64,000 nucleotides of DNA from Xanthomonas chitinilytica (lineage in GTDB: Bacteria; Pseudomonadota; Gammaproteobacteria; Xanthomonadales; Xanthomonadaceae), in assembly GCF_026107455.2 (NCBI RefSeq), contig NZ_JAPCHY010000003.1:310001-374000 (forward strand), in the 5' to 3' direction. The translations under genes were made by a program, and so were the position numbers. Positions 1-8,754 of this stretch are shown here, in pieces (positions within the stretch are counted from its first letter, which is position 1; each line of letters begins with the position of its first letter). A model generated the notes under the pieces. The model worked only from the letters and a program-made list of their open reading frames with translations. It ran no database searches and had not been told where the DNA came from.

Positions 1-93
1 ATTCCCGGCAGCGGCGCGGTGGAAAGCCTCAACGTCGCCTCGGCCACCGCCGTGTTCCTGGCCATCGGCGCCAGCCGGAGGCCGGTGGGGTGA
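1..93 (+). CDS. SpoU/TrmH-family RNA 2'-O-methyltransferase, C-terminal end only
   Basis: The first 30 codons end in TGA at 91-93 and read IPGSGAVESLNVASATAVFL. This matches the last motif of SpoU/TrmH-family RNA methyltransferases (P-x-x-G-x-x-E-S-L-N-V-x-x-A), which forms part of the knotted SAM-binding site. The family methylates the 2'-hydroxyl of rRNA or tRNA. The start lies outside the window, so RlmB cannot be told from a paralogue. Its stop overlaps the next start (GTGA), so the two are probably co-transcribed. Confidence 0.75.
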   Translation: MPGSGAVESLNVASATAVFLAIGASRRPVG

Positions 94-905
94 ATCGCGG
101 CGGGCTGCGCGATCTCGGGCAGTGGCGGTCCGTGGCCGGGGCATGGCTGGCGCAGGAGCGGGAAGGCGCGCCGGCACCGTTGCCGCTGCGCGGGCAATGT
201 CCGTTGTGCCGCGAGGACGTGGCGTTCGAGGGCGATCCTTCGGCCGGCAGCATCCGCGAAGGACTGCACTGCCGGAACTGCGGCGCCACCGCGCGGCAGC
301 GTTCGGTGGCCGCGGTGCTGCTGCAGTCGCTGCCGGCGCCCGGGCAGGCGCGGGTCTACGCCACCGAACAGGCCAGCGGCTTCTATCGCCTGCTGCGCCG
401 GCAGGTCGGTCGCCTGCATGGCGGCGAGTACGGGCTGGGCCTGGCCAGGCGGCTGCGGCTGCAGGCCTGGATGTGGCGCCACGGCCTGTACCAATGGTTG
501 CGCCTGCGCGACGTGACCGCACTCGACTTCGACGATGCCTGCCTGGATGCGGTGGTCAGCCTCGACGTGCTCGAGCATGTTCCCGATACCGCCCGCGCGC
601 TGCGCGAGATGGCGCGCGTGCTCCGCCCCGGCGGGGTGCTGGTGTTCTCGGTGCCGTTCTACCAGGACGCCGCGCACAGCACCCGGGTGGCGTGGTTCCA
701 GGCCGACGGCCAGCTGGCTTTCGCGGGGGAGCCCGAATACCACGGCGATCCGGTCTCCGGCGGCGTGCTGTGCTTCCACCATTTCGGCTGGGACCTGCTG
801 GCGGCGCTGCGCGAGGCCGGCTTCCGCGATGCCGAGGTGCTGCGCGTCCACGACCCGCGGGCCGGGCTGCCGCAGGGGCAGTGGGTGTTCCGCGCCACGC
901 GCTGA
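90..905 (+). CDS. Class I SAM-dependent methyltransferase with N-terminal zinc ribbon
   Basis: The product has 271 residues. A GTG start overlaps the preceding stop by the sequence GTGA, which supports this start. Residues about 35-70 hold two CxxC knuckles (CPLC and CRNC), a zinc-ribbon-like module. Residues about 145-190 carry the methyltransferase type 11 signature: DVLEHVPD (motif III-like) followed by MARVLRPGG. The SAM motif I region is weak, so the substrate is unknown. The overlap with an RNA methyltransferase suggests a role linked to RNA or translation, but that is inference only. A 24-base perfect palindrome follows the stop. Confidence 0.75.
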   Translation: MNRGGLRDLGQWRSVAGAWLAQEREGAPAPLPLRGQCPLCREDVAFEGDPSAGSIREGLHCRNCGATARQRSVAAVLLQSLPAPGQARVYATEQASGFYRLLRRQVGRLHGGEYGLGLARRLRLQAWMWRHGLYQWLRLRDVTALDFDDACLDAVVSLDVLEHVPDTARALREMARVLRPGGVLVFSVPFYQDAAHSTRVAWFQADGQLAFAGEPEYHGDPVSGGVLCFHHFGWDLLAALREAGFRDAEVLRVHDPRAGLPQGQWVFRATR

Positions 906-927
906 GCGATTGCCGGCGCGGAAAGCA

Positions 928-951
928 CGAAGGCGCCCGCGGGCGCCTTCG
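928..951 (+). terminator. Perfect 12+12 palindrome, probable bidirectional terminator
   Basis: CGAAGGCGCCCG is directly followed by its reverse complement. It lies 23 bases after the methyltransferase stop and in front of the convergent peptidase gene. There is no clear T run, so intrinsic termination is likely but not certain. Confidence 0.5.
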
Positions 952-1043
952 CATTCGATGGTTCCGTTGCCCGCTTGAAGCGGCCAGCGGAACCGTGGCC
1001 GTGGTCCGCGCCTGCGCGGGGACGACGGCGGCTGTTGCCGCTC

Positions 1044-2471
1044 CTACTCCTGCGGGGGCGCGGTTTCCCTGGCCTCGCTGCCGAAGCCGCCTTCGGCCTC
1101 GGCGGCCAGGTAGGCGAACACGGTGTAGGCGGCCACGTTCTGCGCCAGCGCCTGCGGGTCGATCTTGTCCAGGGTGTCGTCGGCGGTGTGGTGCAGGTCG
1201 AAGTAGTCGCTGCCGTCCTGCGCCAGCCAGGCCCAGGCGCCGCCCTTGGCCGCCAGCGGGATGATGTCCGGGCCGGGGCCACCCTTGTCCGGCGCGTATT
1301 CGATGCCCAGCGGCTTGAGCGCCTCGGCGATCTGCGCGGTCGCCTCGCGCGAGCCGTCCGGGTTCGGCGAGCCGGTGTTGAAGGCGTAGATGCGGCCGGC
1401 GCCGAAGTCGCTCTCGGCGGCGAGCTGGTGCAGCGCGATCTCGCCGGCCGCCGCGCGTGCGTCGGCGTAGGCCTTGCCGCCGAGCAGCCCCTGTTCCTCG
1501 TTGGCGAAGGCGATCACGCGGATGGTGCGCTTGGGAGCCTGCTCGAGTTTGCCGATCAGATGGCCGGCGGCCATGGTGATGCCGATGCCGGCGGCATCGT
1601 CGACCGCGCCGGTGCCCAGGTCCCAGGAGTCCAGGTGGCCGCCGATCACCACCACTTCCCTGGGCAGGCTGCGCCCGGTGATCTCGCCGATCACGTTCTG
1701 CGAGGTGTACTCGCCGTCCCAGCCGCAATCCAGCGTCACCCGGATGCGGGTGGTGCCGCGCGCCGCCAGCCGTGCCAGCTGGTTGGCGTCGGGCACCGAC
1801 AGCGCCGCCGCCGGTACCGGCGTCAGGCCCTCGTCGAAGCGGGTGATGCCGGTGTGCGGCACGCGATGCGAATCGGTGCCGGCCGAACGCATGACGAAGC
1901 CGATGGCGCCCTTGCGGATCGCTTCCGACGGCCCCTTGCTGCGCACCGCGCCGCCGATGCCGTAGTCCTTGCCGTCGCGCGAGGCGCTCATCTGGTAGTC
2001 GACGAAGGCGATCTTGCCGGCCAGCGAGCCTTCCGGCGCGGCCTGCAGCGCTTCCAGGTCGGCGAAGCGCACCACCTCGCCTTCGATCATGCCGCCGGGA
2101 CTGCCGCCCAGCGCGGTGAGCGCCAGCGGCTGCGCATGCGCACCCAGCACCTCGGCGCGCTCGCTGCGCCGCTCCCATTTGGGGAAGGTCACCGGCTCGG
2201 TCCACACCTTGTCGAAACCCAGCGCCTGGAATTTGGCCTTGGCCCATTCCACCGCGCGCGCATCGGCCTCGCTGCCGGCCAGGCGTGGGCCGACTTCGGT
2301 GGTCAGCGATTCCACCACCTTCCAGCCGGTGTCGTCGGCCAGCGCCTGCTCGCGCAATTGCGCGGCGGTTGCCAGCGACTCGGGTGGCAGCGTGGTGGCG
2401 GCCGCCGCAGCGAAGGCCGGGGCCGCCAGCAGGGCGAGGGTGGAGGCGATGGCAAGGACGCGACGACGCAT
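1044..2471 (-). CDS. M28-family zinc metallopeptidase, exported
   Basis: The product has 475 residues from the ATG at 2471; an upstream in-frame ATG at 2531 would place 20 residues in front of the signal peptide. The sequence starts MRRRVLAIASTLALLAAPAFA, a clear Sec signal peptide. M28 zinc-site motifs appear in order: GGHLDSWD (His), GAVDDAAG (bridging Asp), NEEQG (catalytic and metal Glu) and HHTADDT (His) near the C-terminus. A PA-like insert (about residues 115-200) precedes the catalytic part. Such enzymes are periplasmic or secreted aminopeptidases or carboxypeptidases; the exact specificity cannot be read. It is transcribed alone, with hairpins on both sides. Confidence 0.9.
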   Translation of the reverse strand: MRRRVLAIASTLALLAAPAFAAAAATTLPPESLATAAQLREQALADDTGWKVVESLTTEVGPRLAGSEADARAVEWAKAKFQALGFDKVWTEPVTFPKWERRSERAEVLGAHAQPLALTALGGSPGGMIEGEVVRFADLEALQAAPEGSLAGKIAFVDYQMSASRDGKDYGIGGAVRSKGPSEAIRKGAIGFVMRSAGTDSHRVPHTGITRFDEGLTPVPAAALSVPDANQLARLAARGTTRIRVTLDCGWDGEYTSQNVIGEITGRSLPREVVVIGGHLDSWDLGTGAVDDAAGIGITMAAGHLIGKLEQAPKRTIRVIAFANEEQGLLGGKAYADARAAAGEIALHQLAAESDFGAGRIYAFNTGSPNPDGSREATAQIAEALKPLGIEYAPDKGGPGPDIIPLAAKGGAWAWLAQDGSDYFDLHHTADDTLDKIDPQALAQNVAAYTVFAYLAAEAEGGFGSEARETAPPQE

Positions 2472-2588
2472 GGACTGCTCCGGCTTGAGTGCATGGAAGC
2501 GCCAGAGCTTAGCAGCGCGTGGCCGGCGCACATGGGCGGGAGGTCACGCTCGCCGCGAACGCTGTATCCCGCCACGATCCGCAAAGCG

Positions 2589-2613
2589 GAAAGCCCCGCC
2601 GGGCGGGGCTTTC
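2589..2613 (-). terminator. Hairpin terminator of mscL
   Basis: AAAGCCCCGCC pairs with GGCGGGGCTTT, an 11-bp GC stem closed by A/T pairs. It lies just downstream of the mscL stop and upstream of the peptidase gene. Confidence 0.7.
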
Positions 2614-2632
2614 GAGGGCGTGGCAGCGATGC

Positions 2633-3046
2633 CTAGCGTTTGAGGTTGTCGCGGATCTCGCGCAGCAGCAGCACTTCCTCGCTCGGCGCCGGCGGCGCTT
2701 CCGGCTCGGCTTCCTTCTTGCGGCTCAGCCGGTTGACCACCTTGACCAGCATGAAGATGGCGAAGGCGACGATCAGGAACTGGATGATGGTGTTGATGAA
2801 GTCGCCGTAGCCGATCACCACCGCCGGGATTTCGCTGCCGTCGGCGGCGATCTTGGCCGGCGCCAGCGTCCAGGCCAGGTCGGAGAAGTCGACATTGCCG
2901 ATCAGCCAGCCGATCGGCGGCATGATCACCTTCTCCACCAGCGAGGTGACGATCTTGCCGAACGCCGCGCCGATGACGACACCGACCGCCAGGTCGATGA
3001 CGTTGCCGCGCATCGCAAATTCCTTGAACTCGCTGATCATTCCCAT
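2633..3046 (-). CDS. mscL: Large-conductance mechanosensitive channel MscL
   Basis: The product has 137 residues, the usual MscL length. It starts [22 protein letters not shown], the conserved amphipathic N-terminal helix leading into TM1 (about 15-45). TM2 (about 80-105) contains [16 protein letters not shown], followed by a charged cytoplasmic helix ending [11 protein letters not shown]. MscL forms a homopentameric inner-membrane pore that opens under membrane tension and releases solutes after hypo-osmotic shock. An AGGAGA ribosome-binding site lies 5 bases before the ATG. Confidence 0.97.
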   Translation of the reverse strand: MGMISEFKEFAMRGNVIDLAVGVVIGAAFGKIVTSLVEKVIMPPIGWLIGNVDFSDLAWTLAPAKIAADGSEIPAVVIGYGDFINTIIQFLIVAFAIFMLVKVVNRLSRKKEAEPEAPPAPSEEVLLLREIRDNLKR

Positions 3047-3103
3047 GGGTTTCTCCTGATTGTCCGAAGCGGGGGCGAGGGCCGAAGCGTAACCCGGCCG
3101 GCG

Positions 3104-3814
3104 TCAGCCGGCGATCATGCCGTGGCGTTCGGCGACGTTCTCCAGCCGGGCGCTGAAGCGGTCGCCGGGCTGCAGGGCGGCGACCCCGGCCGGCGTGCCC
3201 ATGAACACCAGGTCGCCGGCGCGCAGCGCGTACAGTTTCGAAAGCTCGTGCAGGATCTCCGGCACGTTCCAGATCATCTGGTCGAGCAGCGACTGCTGGC
3301 GGACCTCGCCGTTGACCTCCAGCGACAGGTTCAGCGCGGCCAGGTCGCCGACTTCCCCGGCCGGCACCAGTTCGCTGACCGGTGCGGAATGGTCGAAACC
3401 CTTGGCGATGTCCCACGGCCCGCCCTTGGCCTTGGCTGCGGCCTGCAGGTCGCGGCGGGTCAGGTCCAGGCCCACGCCATAGCCCAGCACCAGCGCTTCG
3501 GCCGCTTCCACCGGCAGCACGCCGGGCGGCGCATCGCGGCCGATGGCCACCACCAGCTCGACCTCGTGGTGCAGCTCGCGGGTACCGGGCGGGTAGGGGA
3601 TCGGGTCGCCGTGGCCGACGACGATGGCGTCGGCGGGCTTCATGAAGAAGATCGGCTGGCCGCGCTCGGCGGTCGAGGCGGGTGCGGCGGCGCCCATCTC
3701 GCGGGCATGCTCGGCGAAATTGCGGCCCACGCAGTAGATGCGGCGCACCGGGAAGGTGCCGCCGCCGGCCACCGGGATACGGGGCTGCGCGGGTGCGGGA
3801 ATCAGATCGGTCAT
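3104..3814 (-). CDS. Fumarylacetoacetate hydrolase (FAH) family protein
   Basis: The product has 236 residues. It shows FAH-fold signatures: IYCVGRNFAEHAREM near the N-terminus, KPADAIV, HHEVELVVAIG (metal-binding Glu residues), GLDLTRRDLQ, and DLVFMGTPAGV near the end. Relatives are acylpyruvases, oxaloacetate tautomerases or decarboxylases and isomerases that cleave or tautomerise 2-oxo acids with Mg2+. No aromatic-degradation genes sit next to it, so a general metabolite-repair or oxaloacetate role is more likely than tyrosine breakdown; this is inference. Confidence 0.85.
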   Translation of the reverse strand: MTDLIPAPAQPRIPVAGGGTFPVRRIYCVGRNFAEHAREMGAAAPASTAERGQPIFFMKPADAIVVGHGDPIPYPPGTRELHHEVELVVAIGRDAPPGVLPVEAAEALVLGYGVGLDLTRRDLQAAAKAKGGPWDIAKGFDHSAPVSELVPAGEVGDLAALNLSLEVNGEVRQQSLLDQMIWNVPEILHELSKLYALRAGDLVFMGTPAGVAALQPGDRFSARLENVAERHGMIAG

Positions 3815-3868
3815 GCTCGCGTCCTTGAACCAACGACGCGGCAGTCTAGCGGATCGGGTGCGTAGGCT

Positions 3869-4147
3869 TCAGCGCGACAGCGGCAGTACCGGCTTGCGGA
3901 CGACACGGTACTCGGCATCGACCACGTTGCCTGCGGCGGCCGCCGCCGGACGCTTGCGCGAGGCCAGCAGCTTCCACGCCACGCCGACCAGGATCATCGC
4001 CGCGCCGACGAACACGCCGACGAACACCAGCACCGCGAGGATGGCCAGCCCCAGCAGGCCCATCGCAATGCGCACGAGCGGGTTGCGCGGCTTGCGCGGC
4101 TCGAACAGGTTGCGGAAAGCGCCAAACTGGAAATGACGGGTATACAT
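3869..4147 (-). CDS. Small membrane protein of unknown function
   Basis: The product has 92 residues from the ATG at 4147; a TTG at 4171 in the same frame is less likely. A positively charged N-terminal stretch (FEPRKPRNPLVR) is followed by one long or two short transmembrane segments (about residues 27-60, IAMGLLGLAILAVLVFVGVF and on) and a basic cytoplasmic tail. I do not recognise the family. It lies divergent to the Rieske gene, with a visibly AT-richer spacer between them. Confidence 0.6.
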   Translation of the reverse strand: MYTRHFQFGAFRNLFEPRKPRNPLVRIAMGLLGLAILAVLVFVGVFVGAAMILVGVAWKLLASRKRPAAAAAGNVVDAEYRVVRKPVLPLSR

Positions 4148-4313
4148 CGACGGTTCTTTGACTGCTGGCAATGAGGCGCCAGTATCGTGGCTGTGCCGTG
4201 ACAGAGAGTGAAATTACCGTTAATTTTCAGCCTTTACCCTTTTCATTCAATTGCTTGCGTGCGTGCTGTCCTGGTGTTGCGGGCGGCCATGCGACAATGC
4301 CCCGGGTTTTCCG

Positions 4314-4679
4314 ATGTCCACAGACGCCATGACCACCGCCGTTTCCCCGTCTTCCGAGCTGGTCCCGTTCGACGACATTCCGCCACAGGGATTCCTCGCC
4401 GCCGAGGCGGTGCTGGCCGGGGATGCCGAATCGCTGATCCTGTACCGCGACGGCGACCAGGTCCGGGCCTGGCTCAACGTCTGTCCGCACGCCGGCCGCC
4501 GCCTGGACTGGGCGCCGGGGCAGTTCCTCAAGAGCAGGGAAGGGCATCTGGTCTGCGCCGCGCATGGGGCGTCGTTCGATACCGGCAGCGGCGAATGCGT
4601 GGCCGGCCCCTGCCGCGGCGACACGCTGCGCGCGGTGGCGGTACGGGTGCAGGACGGCATGGTCCATCTGGCCGAATAG
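4314..4679 (+). CDS. Rieske (2Fe-2S) domain protein
   Basis: The product has 121 residues from MSTDAM; an ATG five codons further in is also possible. The Rieske cluster ligands are visible as CPH (about residue 54) and CAAHGASFDTGSG (about residue 78), i.e. C-x-H and C-x2-H. The protein is a single small domain, like NirD or biphenyl-dioxygenase-type ferredoxins and the nitrite reductase small subunit. No partner oxygenase or reductase is adjacent, so the electron-transfer partner is unknown. Confidence 0.85.
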   Translation: MSTDAMTTAVSPSSELVPFDDIPPQGFLAAEAVLAGDAESLILYRDGDQVRAWLNVCPHAGRRLDWAPGQFLKSREGHLVCAAHGASFDTGSGECVAGPCRGDTLRAVAVRVQDGMVHLAE

Positions 4680-4892
4680 GCGCCGCACCGGCCGTTCGGC
4701 GGCAAAAGCCGGTGTGGCCGCCTGGCACAAGGTCGGGTCCGCCGCCGCGCCAGCCGCGCGTCGCGCAGCGTTCGGAACTGGCGGTGAAGCTGCGGACCTT
4801 GGGACCGGCGAAGTGGGGCAGGGGGACCGGCGCAGGTACACGATCCGGGCGGACATGGCCTCCCCGCGCGGGAAAGGCCGGCGATGCCGGGC

Positions 4893-6746
4893 TCAGAACA
4901 TCAGGTTGATCATCGCCACCACCACCACGGTGTAGATCAGCGCCAGCGGGCCGCCGACGCGCCACAGCACGCGCGGCTGGTAGTTGGCCGGGCCGGTGAT
5001 CATCGAGATGACCGGGTTGGAGGCGGACATCAGGTTGTTGGACGCCGACAGCGCCACGATCAGCGCGAAGGCGGTGGGGTTGCCGCCGGCCGCCAGCGCC
5101 AGGCTCACCGCGATGGGCACCATCACGATGGTCGCGCCGACGTGGCTGATCACCAGCGAGAACGCGGTGGTGAGCAGCGCCAGCGCCAGTTCCAGGGTCC
5201 AGACCGGGATGCCGGTGGGCAGGCGGTCGATGGTATGGCCGGCGATCCAGGCCGCCGCGCCGCTGGAATCCATCGCCCAGCCCAGCGGGATCAGCCCGGC
5301 CATCATGAACACCGTCTTCCAGTTGATCGAGGCATAGGCCTCGTCCATGCGCAGCACGCCGGTCAGCAGCATGCCGGCCACCCCGGTCATCAGCGTCAGC
5401 GCCACCGGCAGCTTGGAGGTCAGCGCGATCAGGATGGTGATCGCGAAGATGGTCATGGCGATCTTGAACTTGTGCGGGCGCTGTTCGCCCTTCGGGTAGT
5501 CGGTGACGACCACGAAATCGCGGCTTTCCGAGGCCTGCGCCAGGTCCTGCCAGATGCTGTGGAACACCAGCATGTCGCCGGCGCGCAGCGCGATGTTGCG
5601 CACGTCCTCGCGGATCACCTGCTTGTCGCGGTTGATCGCCAGCAGGCTGATGCCGCGCTGCTTGCGCAGCCGCAGCTCGCCGGCGCTCTTGCCGATGAAG
5701 CGCGAGGTCGGCGGCACCACCGCCTCGGAGATGCCGGCGCGGCTGGGGTTGAACAGGTCGCCCAGGGTGCGCAGGCGCGAGGACAGGCGCAGGAAGTGGT
5801 TCTGTGCGAAGTCCGCCACCTGCTGCCGCGAGCCCATCGCGCCGATCACGCTGCCGACCCAGATGCGCATGTCCGCCGGCGGCGCCAGGCGGGTGTCGTT
5901 GCCGGTCTTGAGCGCCAGCAGCAGCGGCGCGTCGTGCATGTTCTCGGCCTCGCCCAGGGTCATGCCGACCAGCGGGCTTTCCGCGGTCACCACCAGCTCG
6001 AACACGTCGCCGTCGATGCCGTAGGTCCGCGCGAAGTAGCTCTCGGTGCGCGACGGGGTGACGCCGTCGCCGGCCTGCGCCTGCTCCTCCTCTTCCCGCA
6101 GCATGCGGTCGCCGCGGAAGCGGAAGTACAGCAGCGAGGCGACCAGCAGCGCCACGCCGATCGGCAGCGGCGCGAACATGCGCAGCGGCTCGATGGTGGC
6201 CATGCCCGAGGGCAGGTTGTTGTTGGCCGAGGCCAGCAGGTCGTTGAGCAGGATCAGCGGCGAATTGCCGACCATGGTCAGCGCGCCGCCCATGACGATG
6301 GCCGCGGCGATCGGCAGCAGCAGCCGCTGCAGGTTCAGCCCGGTGCGCGCGGCCAGCCGCGAGGCGACCGGCAGGTACAGCGCCATCACCGACGGGTTCT
6401 GCATGAAGGACGAGTTCAGGCCGGCGATGGCCGTGGTCATCATCAGCAGCCGCTGTTCCATGCCGTGGGAACGGCGCAGCAGCCACGAGGCGAGCCGGTT
6501 GAGGGCGCCGGTGCGGTCCAGCCCGGCGCCGAGGATGGTGGTGGCGATGATGCTCATCACCGCGTTGCCGGAGAAACCGCCGAAGATCTCCTCCGGCGCG
6601 ATCAGCCCGGTGATGCCCAGCACCACCAGCACCACCAGCGCCACCACGTCGGCTCGGATGCGCTCGAACAGGAACATCGCCATCGTGAAGCCGACCAGCC
6701 CGAGGACGAGCTTCATGTCGTTGGTCAGCGTCAGCGCGGTTTCCAT
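4893..6746 (-). CDS. SLC13/DASS-family transporter with two central RCK-C domains
   Basis: The product has 617 residues. Membrane halves at about 1-200 and 415-617 frame a soluble middle with two TrkA-C/RCK-C-like modules (about 225-310 and 320-400, e.g. SRFIGKSAGELRLRKQ). The N-terminal half has GFSGNAVMSIIATTILG and the C-terminal half has SASNNLMSASNPVISMITGPANY, resembling the paired SNxT-like substrate and sodium motifs of DASS carriers. Members with RCK-C inserts carry sulfate or other anions and are thought to be gated by ligands of the soluble domains. The substrate is not decidable here. It lies 33 bp downstream of trmB on the same strand. Confidence 0.85.
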   Translation of the reverse strand: METALTLTNDMKLVLGLVGFTMAMFLFERIRADVVALVVLVVLGITGLIAPEEIFGGFSGNAVMSIIATTILGAGLDRTGALNRLASWLLRRSHGMEQRLLMMTTAIAGLNSSFMQNPSVMALYLPVASRLAARTGLNLQRLLLPIAAAIVMGGALTMVGNSPLILLNDLLASANNNLPSGMATIEPLRMFAPLPIGVALLVASLLYFRFRGDRMLREEEEQAQAGDGVTPSRTESYFARTYGIDGDVFELVVTAESPLVGMTLGEAENMHDAPLLLALKTGNDTRLAPPADMRIWVGSVIGAMGSRQQVADFAQNHFLRLSSRLRTLGDLFNPSRAGISEAVVPPTSRFIGKSAGELRLRKQRGISLLAINRDKQVIREDVRNIALRAGDMLVFHSIWQDLAQASESRDFVVVTDYPKGEQRPHKFKIAMTIFAITILIALTSKLPVALTLMTGVAGMLLTGVLRMDEAYASINWKTVFMMAGLIPLGWAMDSSGAAAWIAGHTIDRLPTGIPVWTLELALALLTTAFSLVISHVGATIVMVPIAVSLALAAGGNPTAFALIVALSASNNLMSASNPVISMITGPANYQPRVLWRVGGPLALIYTVVVVAMINLMF

Positions 6747-6779
6747 GGGGTGGCGCGGTTCCTGTCGGCGTCTGCGCGG

Positions 6780-7514
6780 TCAGTTGCGGTCGTAGAGCAG
6801 GTCCCAGACGCCGTGGCCGAGCTTCTGGCCGCGGGTCTCGAAATGGGTCTGCGGGCGCCAGACCGGGCGCTCGACGTGGCCGCGCGGACCGGCGCGGTTG
6901 ACCAGCCCCGGCGTGGCGTCGAGCACGTCCCACATCTGCTCGGCATAGTCGTGCCAGTCGGTGGCCGCATGCAAGCGGCCGCCGCTGCGCAGCTTGCGCA
7001 CCAGCAGCGCGGCGAACGCCGGCTGGATCAGGCGGCGCTTGTTGTGGCGCTTCTTGTGCCACGGGTCGGGGAAGTAGATGCGGATCTCGTCCAGCGCGCC
7101 GTCGGCGATCTCCTTCTCCAGCACTTCCACCGCATCGTGGTGGTACAGGCGCACGTGGTCGGCGCCGTCCTCGGCCAGTGCGTTGAGCAGGCGGCCCACG
7201 CCCGGGGCGTGGACCTCGATGCCGATGTAGTCGCGGCTGGGGTCCTGGCGGGCGGCGAAACGCAGCGCGGCGCCGTTGCCGAAGCCGATCTCCAGCACCT
7301 TGGGCGCAGCACGGCCGAAAGTGGCGTCCAGATCGCGCGGCTGGCCGCTGAAATCCAGCCCGAAGCGCGGCCAGCGCTCGTCGAACGCGCGCTGCTGGGC
7401 CGGGGTGAAGCGGCCCTGGCGCAGCACGAAACTGCGCACCTCGCGGCGGCCCTCGGTGACCGTGAACGGCTTGGGTGGCGCCTTGGAGCCGGCGCTGGAA
7501 AACGGATCCGTCAT
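6780..7514 (-). CDS. trmB: tRNA (guanine-N7-)-methyltransferase TrmB
   Basis: The product has 244 residues. It makes m7G46 in the variable loop of tRNAs using SAM. Visible signatures are [11 protein letters not shown] (SAM motif I), [33 protein letters not shown] (the TrmB hallmark PDPW-x-K-x-RH-x-KRR) and a C-terminal [12 protein letters not shown] substrate segment. Its ATG overlaps the thiG stop by one base (TGATG), so it is translated as the third gene of thiS-thiG-trmB. Confidence 0.97.
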   Translation of the reverse strand: MTDPFSSAGSKAPPKPFTVTEGRREVRSFVLRQGRFTPAQQRAFDERWPRFGLDFSGQPRDLDATFGRAAPKVLEIGFGNGAALRFAARQDPSRDYIGIEVHAPGVGRLLNALAEDGADHVRLYHHDAVEVLEKEIADGALDEIRIYFPDPWHKKRHNKRRLIQPAFAALLVRKLRSGGRLHAATDWHDYAEQMWDVLDATPGLVNRAGPRGHVERPVWRPQTHFETRGQKLGHGVWDLLYDRN

Positions 7515-8308
7515 CAGCCGACCAACCCGTCCACCGGCGAGGAGGCGCTGGCGTAGCGCTTGCGCGGGATGCGCCCGGCCAGGAACGCCTCGCGCCCGGC
7601 CTCGACCGCCTTGCGCATGGCGCCGGCCATCAGCACCGGGTTGCGGGCGCCGGCGATGGCGGTGTTCATCAGCACGCCGTCGCAGCCCAGCTCCATCGCG
7701 ATGGCCGCATCGGAGGCGGTGCCGACGCCGGCATCGACGATGATCGGCACCTTGGCGTTCTCGATGATCTCGATTAGGTTGTACTTGTTCTGGATGCCCA
7801 GGCCCGAGCCGATCGGCGCGGCCAGCGGCATCACCGCGGCGCAGCCGATTTCCTCCAGGCGCTTGGCCAGGATCGGATCGTCGGAGGTGTAGACCATGAC
7901 CTCGAAACCGTCGGCGACCAGCTGTTCGGCGGCCTTGATGGTCTGGATCACGTCCGGGTACAGGGTTTTCTGGTCGCCCAGCACTTCCAGCTTGGTCAGG
8001 TTGTGGCCGTCGAGCAGTTCGCGCGCCAGCCGGCAGGTGCGCACCGCGTCCTCGGCGGTGTAGCAGCCGGCGGTGTTGGGCAGGATGGCGTAACGGTCCG
8101 GCGGCAGCACGTCGAGCAGGTTGGGTTCGCCCGGGTTCTGGCCGATGTTGGTGCGGCGGATGGCGACGGTGACGATCTGGGCGCCGGCGGCCTCGGTGGC
8201 CAGCCGGGTTTCTTCCAGGTCCTTGAACTTGCCGGTTCCGGTCAACAGCCGTGACGCGTAGGTCTTGCCGGCGATGACCAGCGGATCGGTGGGGGCGTGT
8301 GCATTCAT
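7514..8308 (-). CDS. thiG: Thiazole synthase ThiG
   Basis: The product has 264 residues from MNAHAP. Upstream in-frame ATGs at 8326 and 8386 exist, but conservation begins at [19 protein letters not shown]. ThiG joins deoxyxylulose phosphate, dehydroglycine and ThiS-thiocarboxylate sulfur into the thiazole ring of thiamin. The Schiff-base Lys lies in the [13 protein letters not shown] segment, and the phosphate-binding part is [18 protein letters not shown]. It follows thiS by 98 bases and overlaps trmB by one base. Confidence 0.97.
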   Translation of the reverse strand: MNAHAPTDPLVIAGKTYASRLLTGTGKFKDLEETRLATEAAGAQIVTVAIRRTNIGQNPGEPNLLDVLPPDRYAILPNTAGCYTAEDAVRTCRLARELLDGHNLTKLEVLGDQKTLYPDVIQTIKAAEQLVADGFEVMVYTSDDPILAKRLEEIGCAAVMPLAAPIGSGLGIQNKYNLIEIIENAKVPIIVDAGVGTASDAAIAMELGCDGVLMNTAIAGARNPVLMAGAMRKAVEAGREAFLAGRIPRKRYASASSPVDGLVG

Positions 8309-8406
8309 CGCCGAATTATCGCCCATCGCGCCGCCGGTTGCCGACGCGGTGCGGCGTTGCGACCGGAACGCGCTGCCTTGCCGCATCCTGCCGCGCCGGG
8401 GCCGGG

Positions 8407-8607
8407 TCAGCCGCCACCCAGCGCGTGCACGATCTCGACCACGTCGCCGGCGCCGAGCACGCGGCCGGCATGCTGGCCGCGCGGCACGATCTCGCCGTTG
8501 ACCTCGACGGCGACCCGGCGCCCGGCCAGGCCCTCGCTGTCGAGCAGGGCGGTCACGGTGATGTCGTCCGGCAGTTGGCGGAGTTCGCCATTGAGCTTGA
8601 TGTCCAT
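8407..8607 (-). CDS. thiS: Sulfur carrier protein ThiS
   Basis: The product has 66 residues with a beta-grasp ubiquitin-like pattern ([24 protein letters not shown]) and ends in Gly-Gly-Gly. The terminal Gly is adenylated and thiocarboxylated to hand sulfur to ThiG. It heads the thiS-thiG-trmB run. I looked upstream for the conserved CUGAGA and pairing elements of a TPP riboswitch and did not see them. Confidence 0.95.
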   Translation of the reverse strand: MDIKLNGELRQLPDDITVTALLDSEGLAGRRVAVEVNGEIVPRGQHAGRVLGAGDVVEIVHALGGG

Positions 8608-8754
8608 GCCGTCATTCTCGCATCGGTACGCGGAAAAGGCCGCTCCATGCGGCAGCGCAGCGTGAATGGCGGCCGGTGCGGTGAAACCATTGCACCGTGC
8701 GGCGGCGTACGCTGCCGGCCGTCTTTCCCATCCGATCATTGCAGGAGCTTTACG

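Noticed and set aside
8608-8754. TPP riboswitch upstream of thiS
   Set aside because: The conserved CUGAGA element and its partners were not found on the minus strand.
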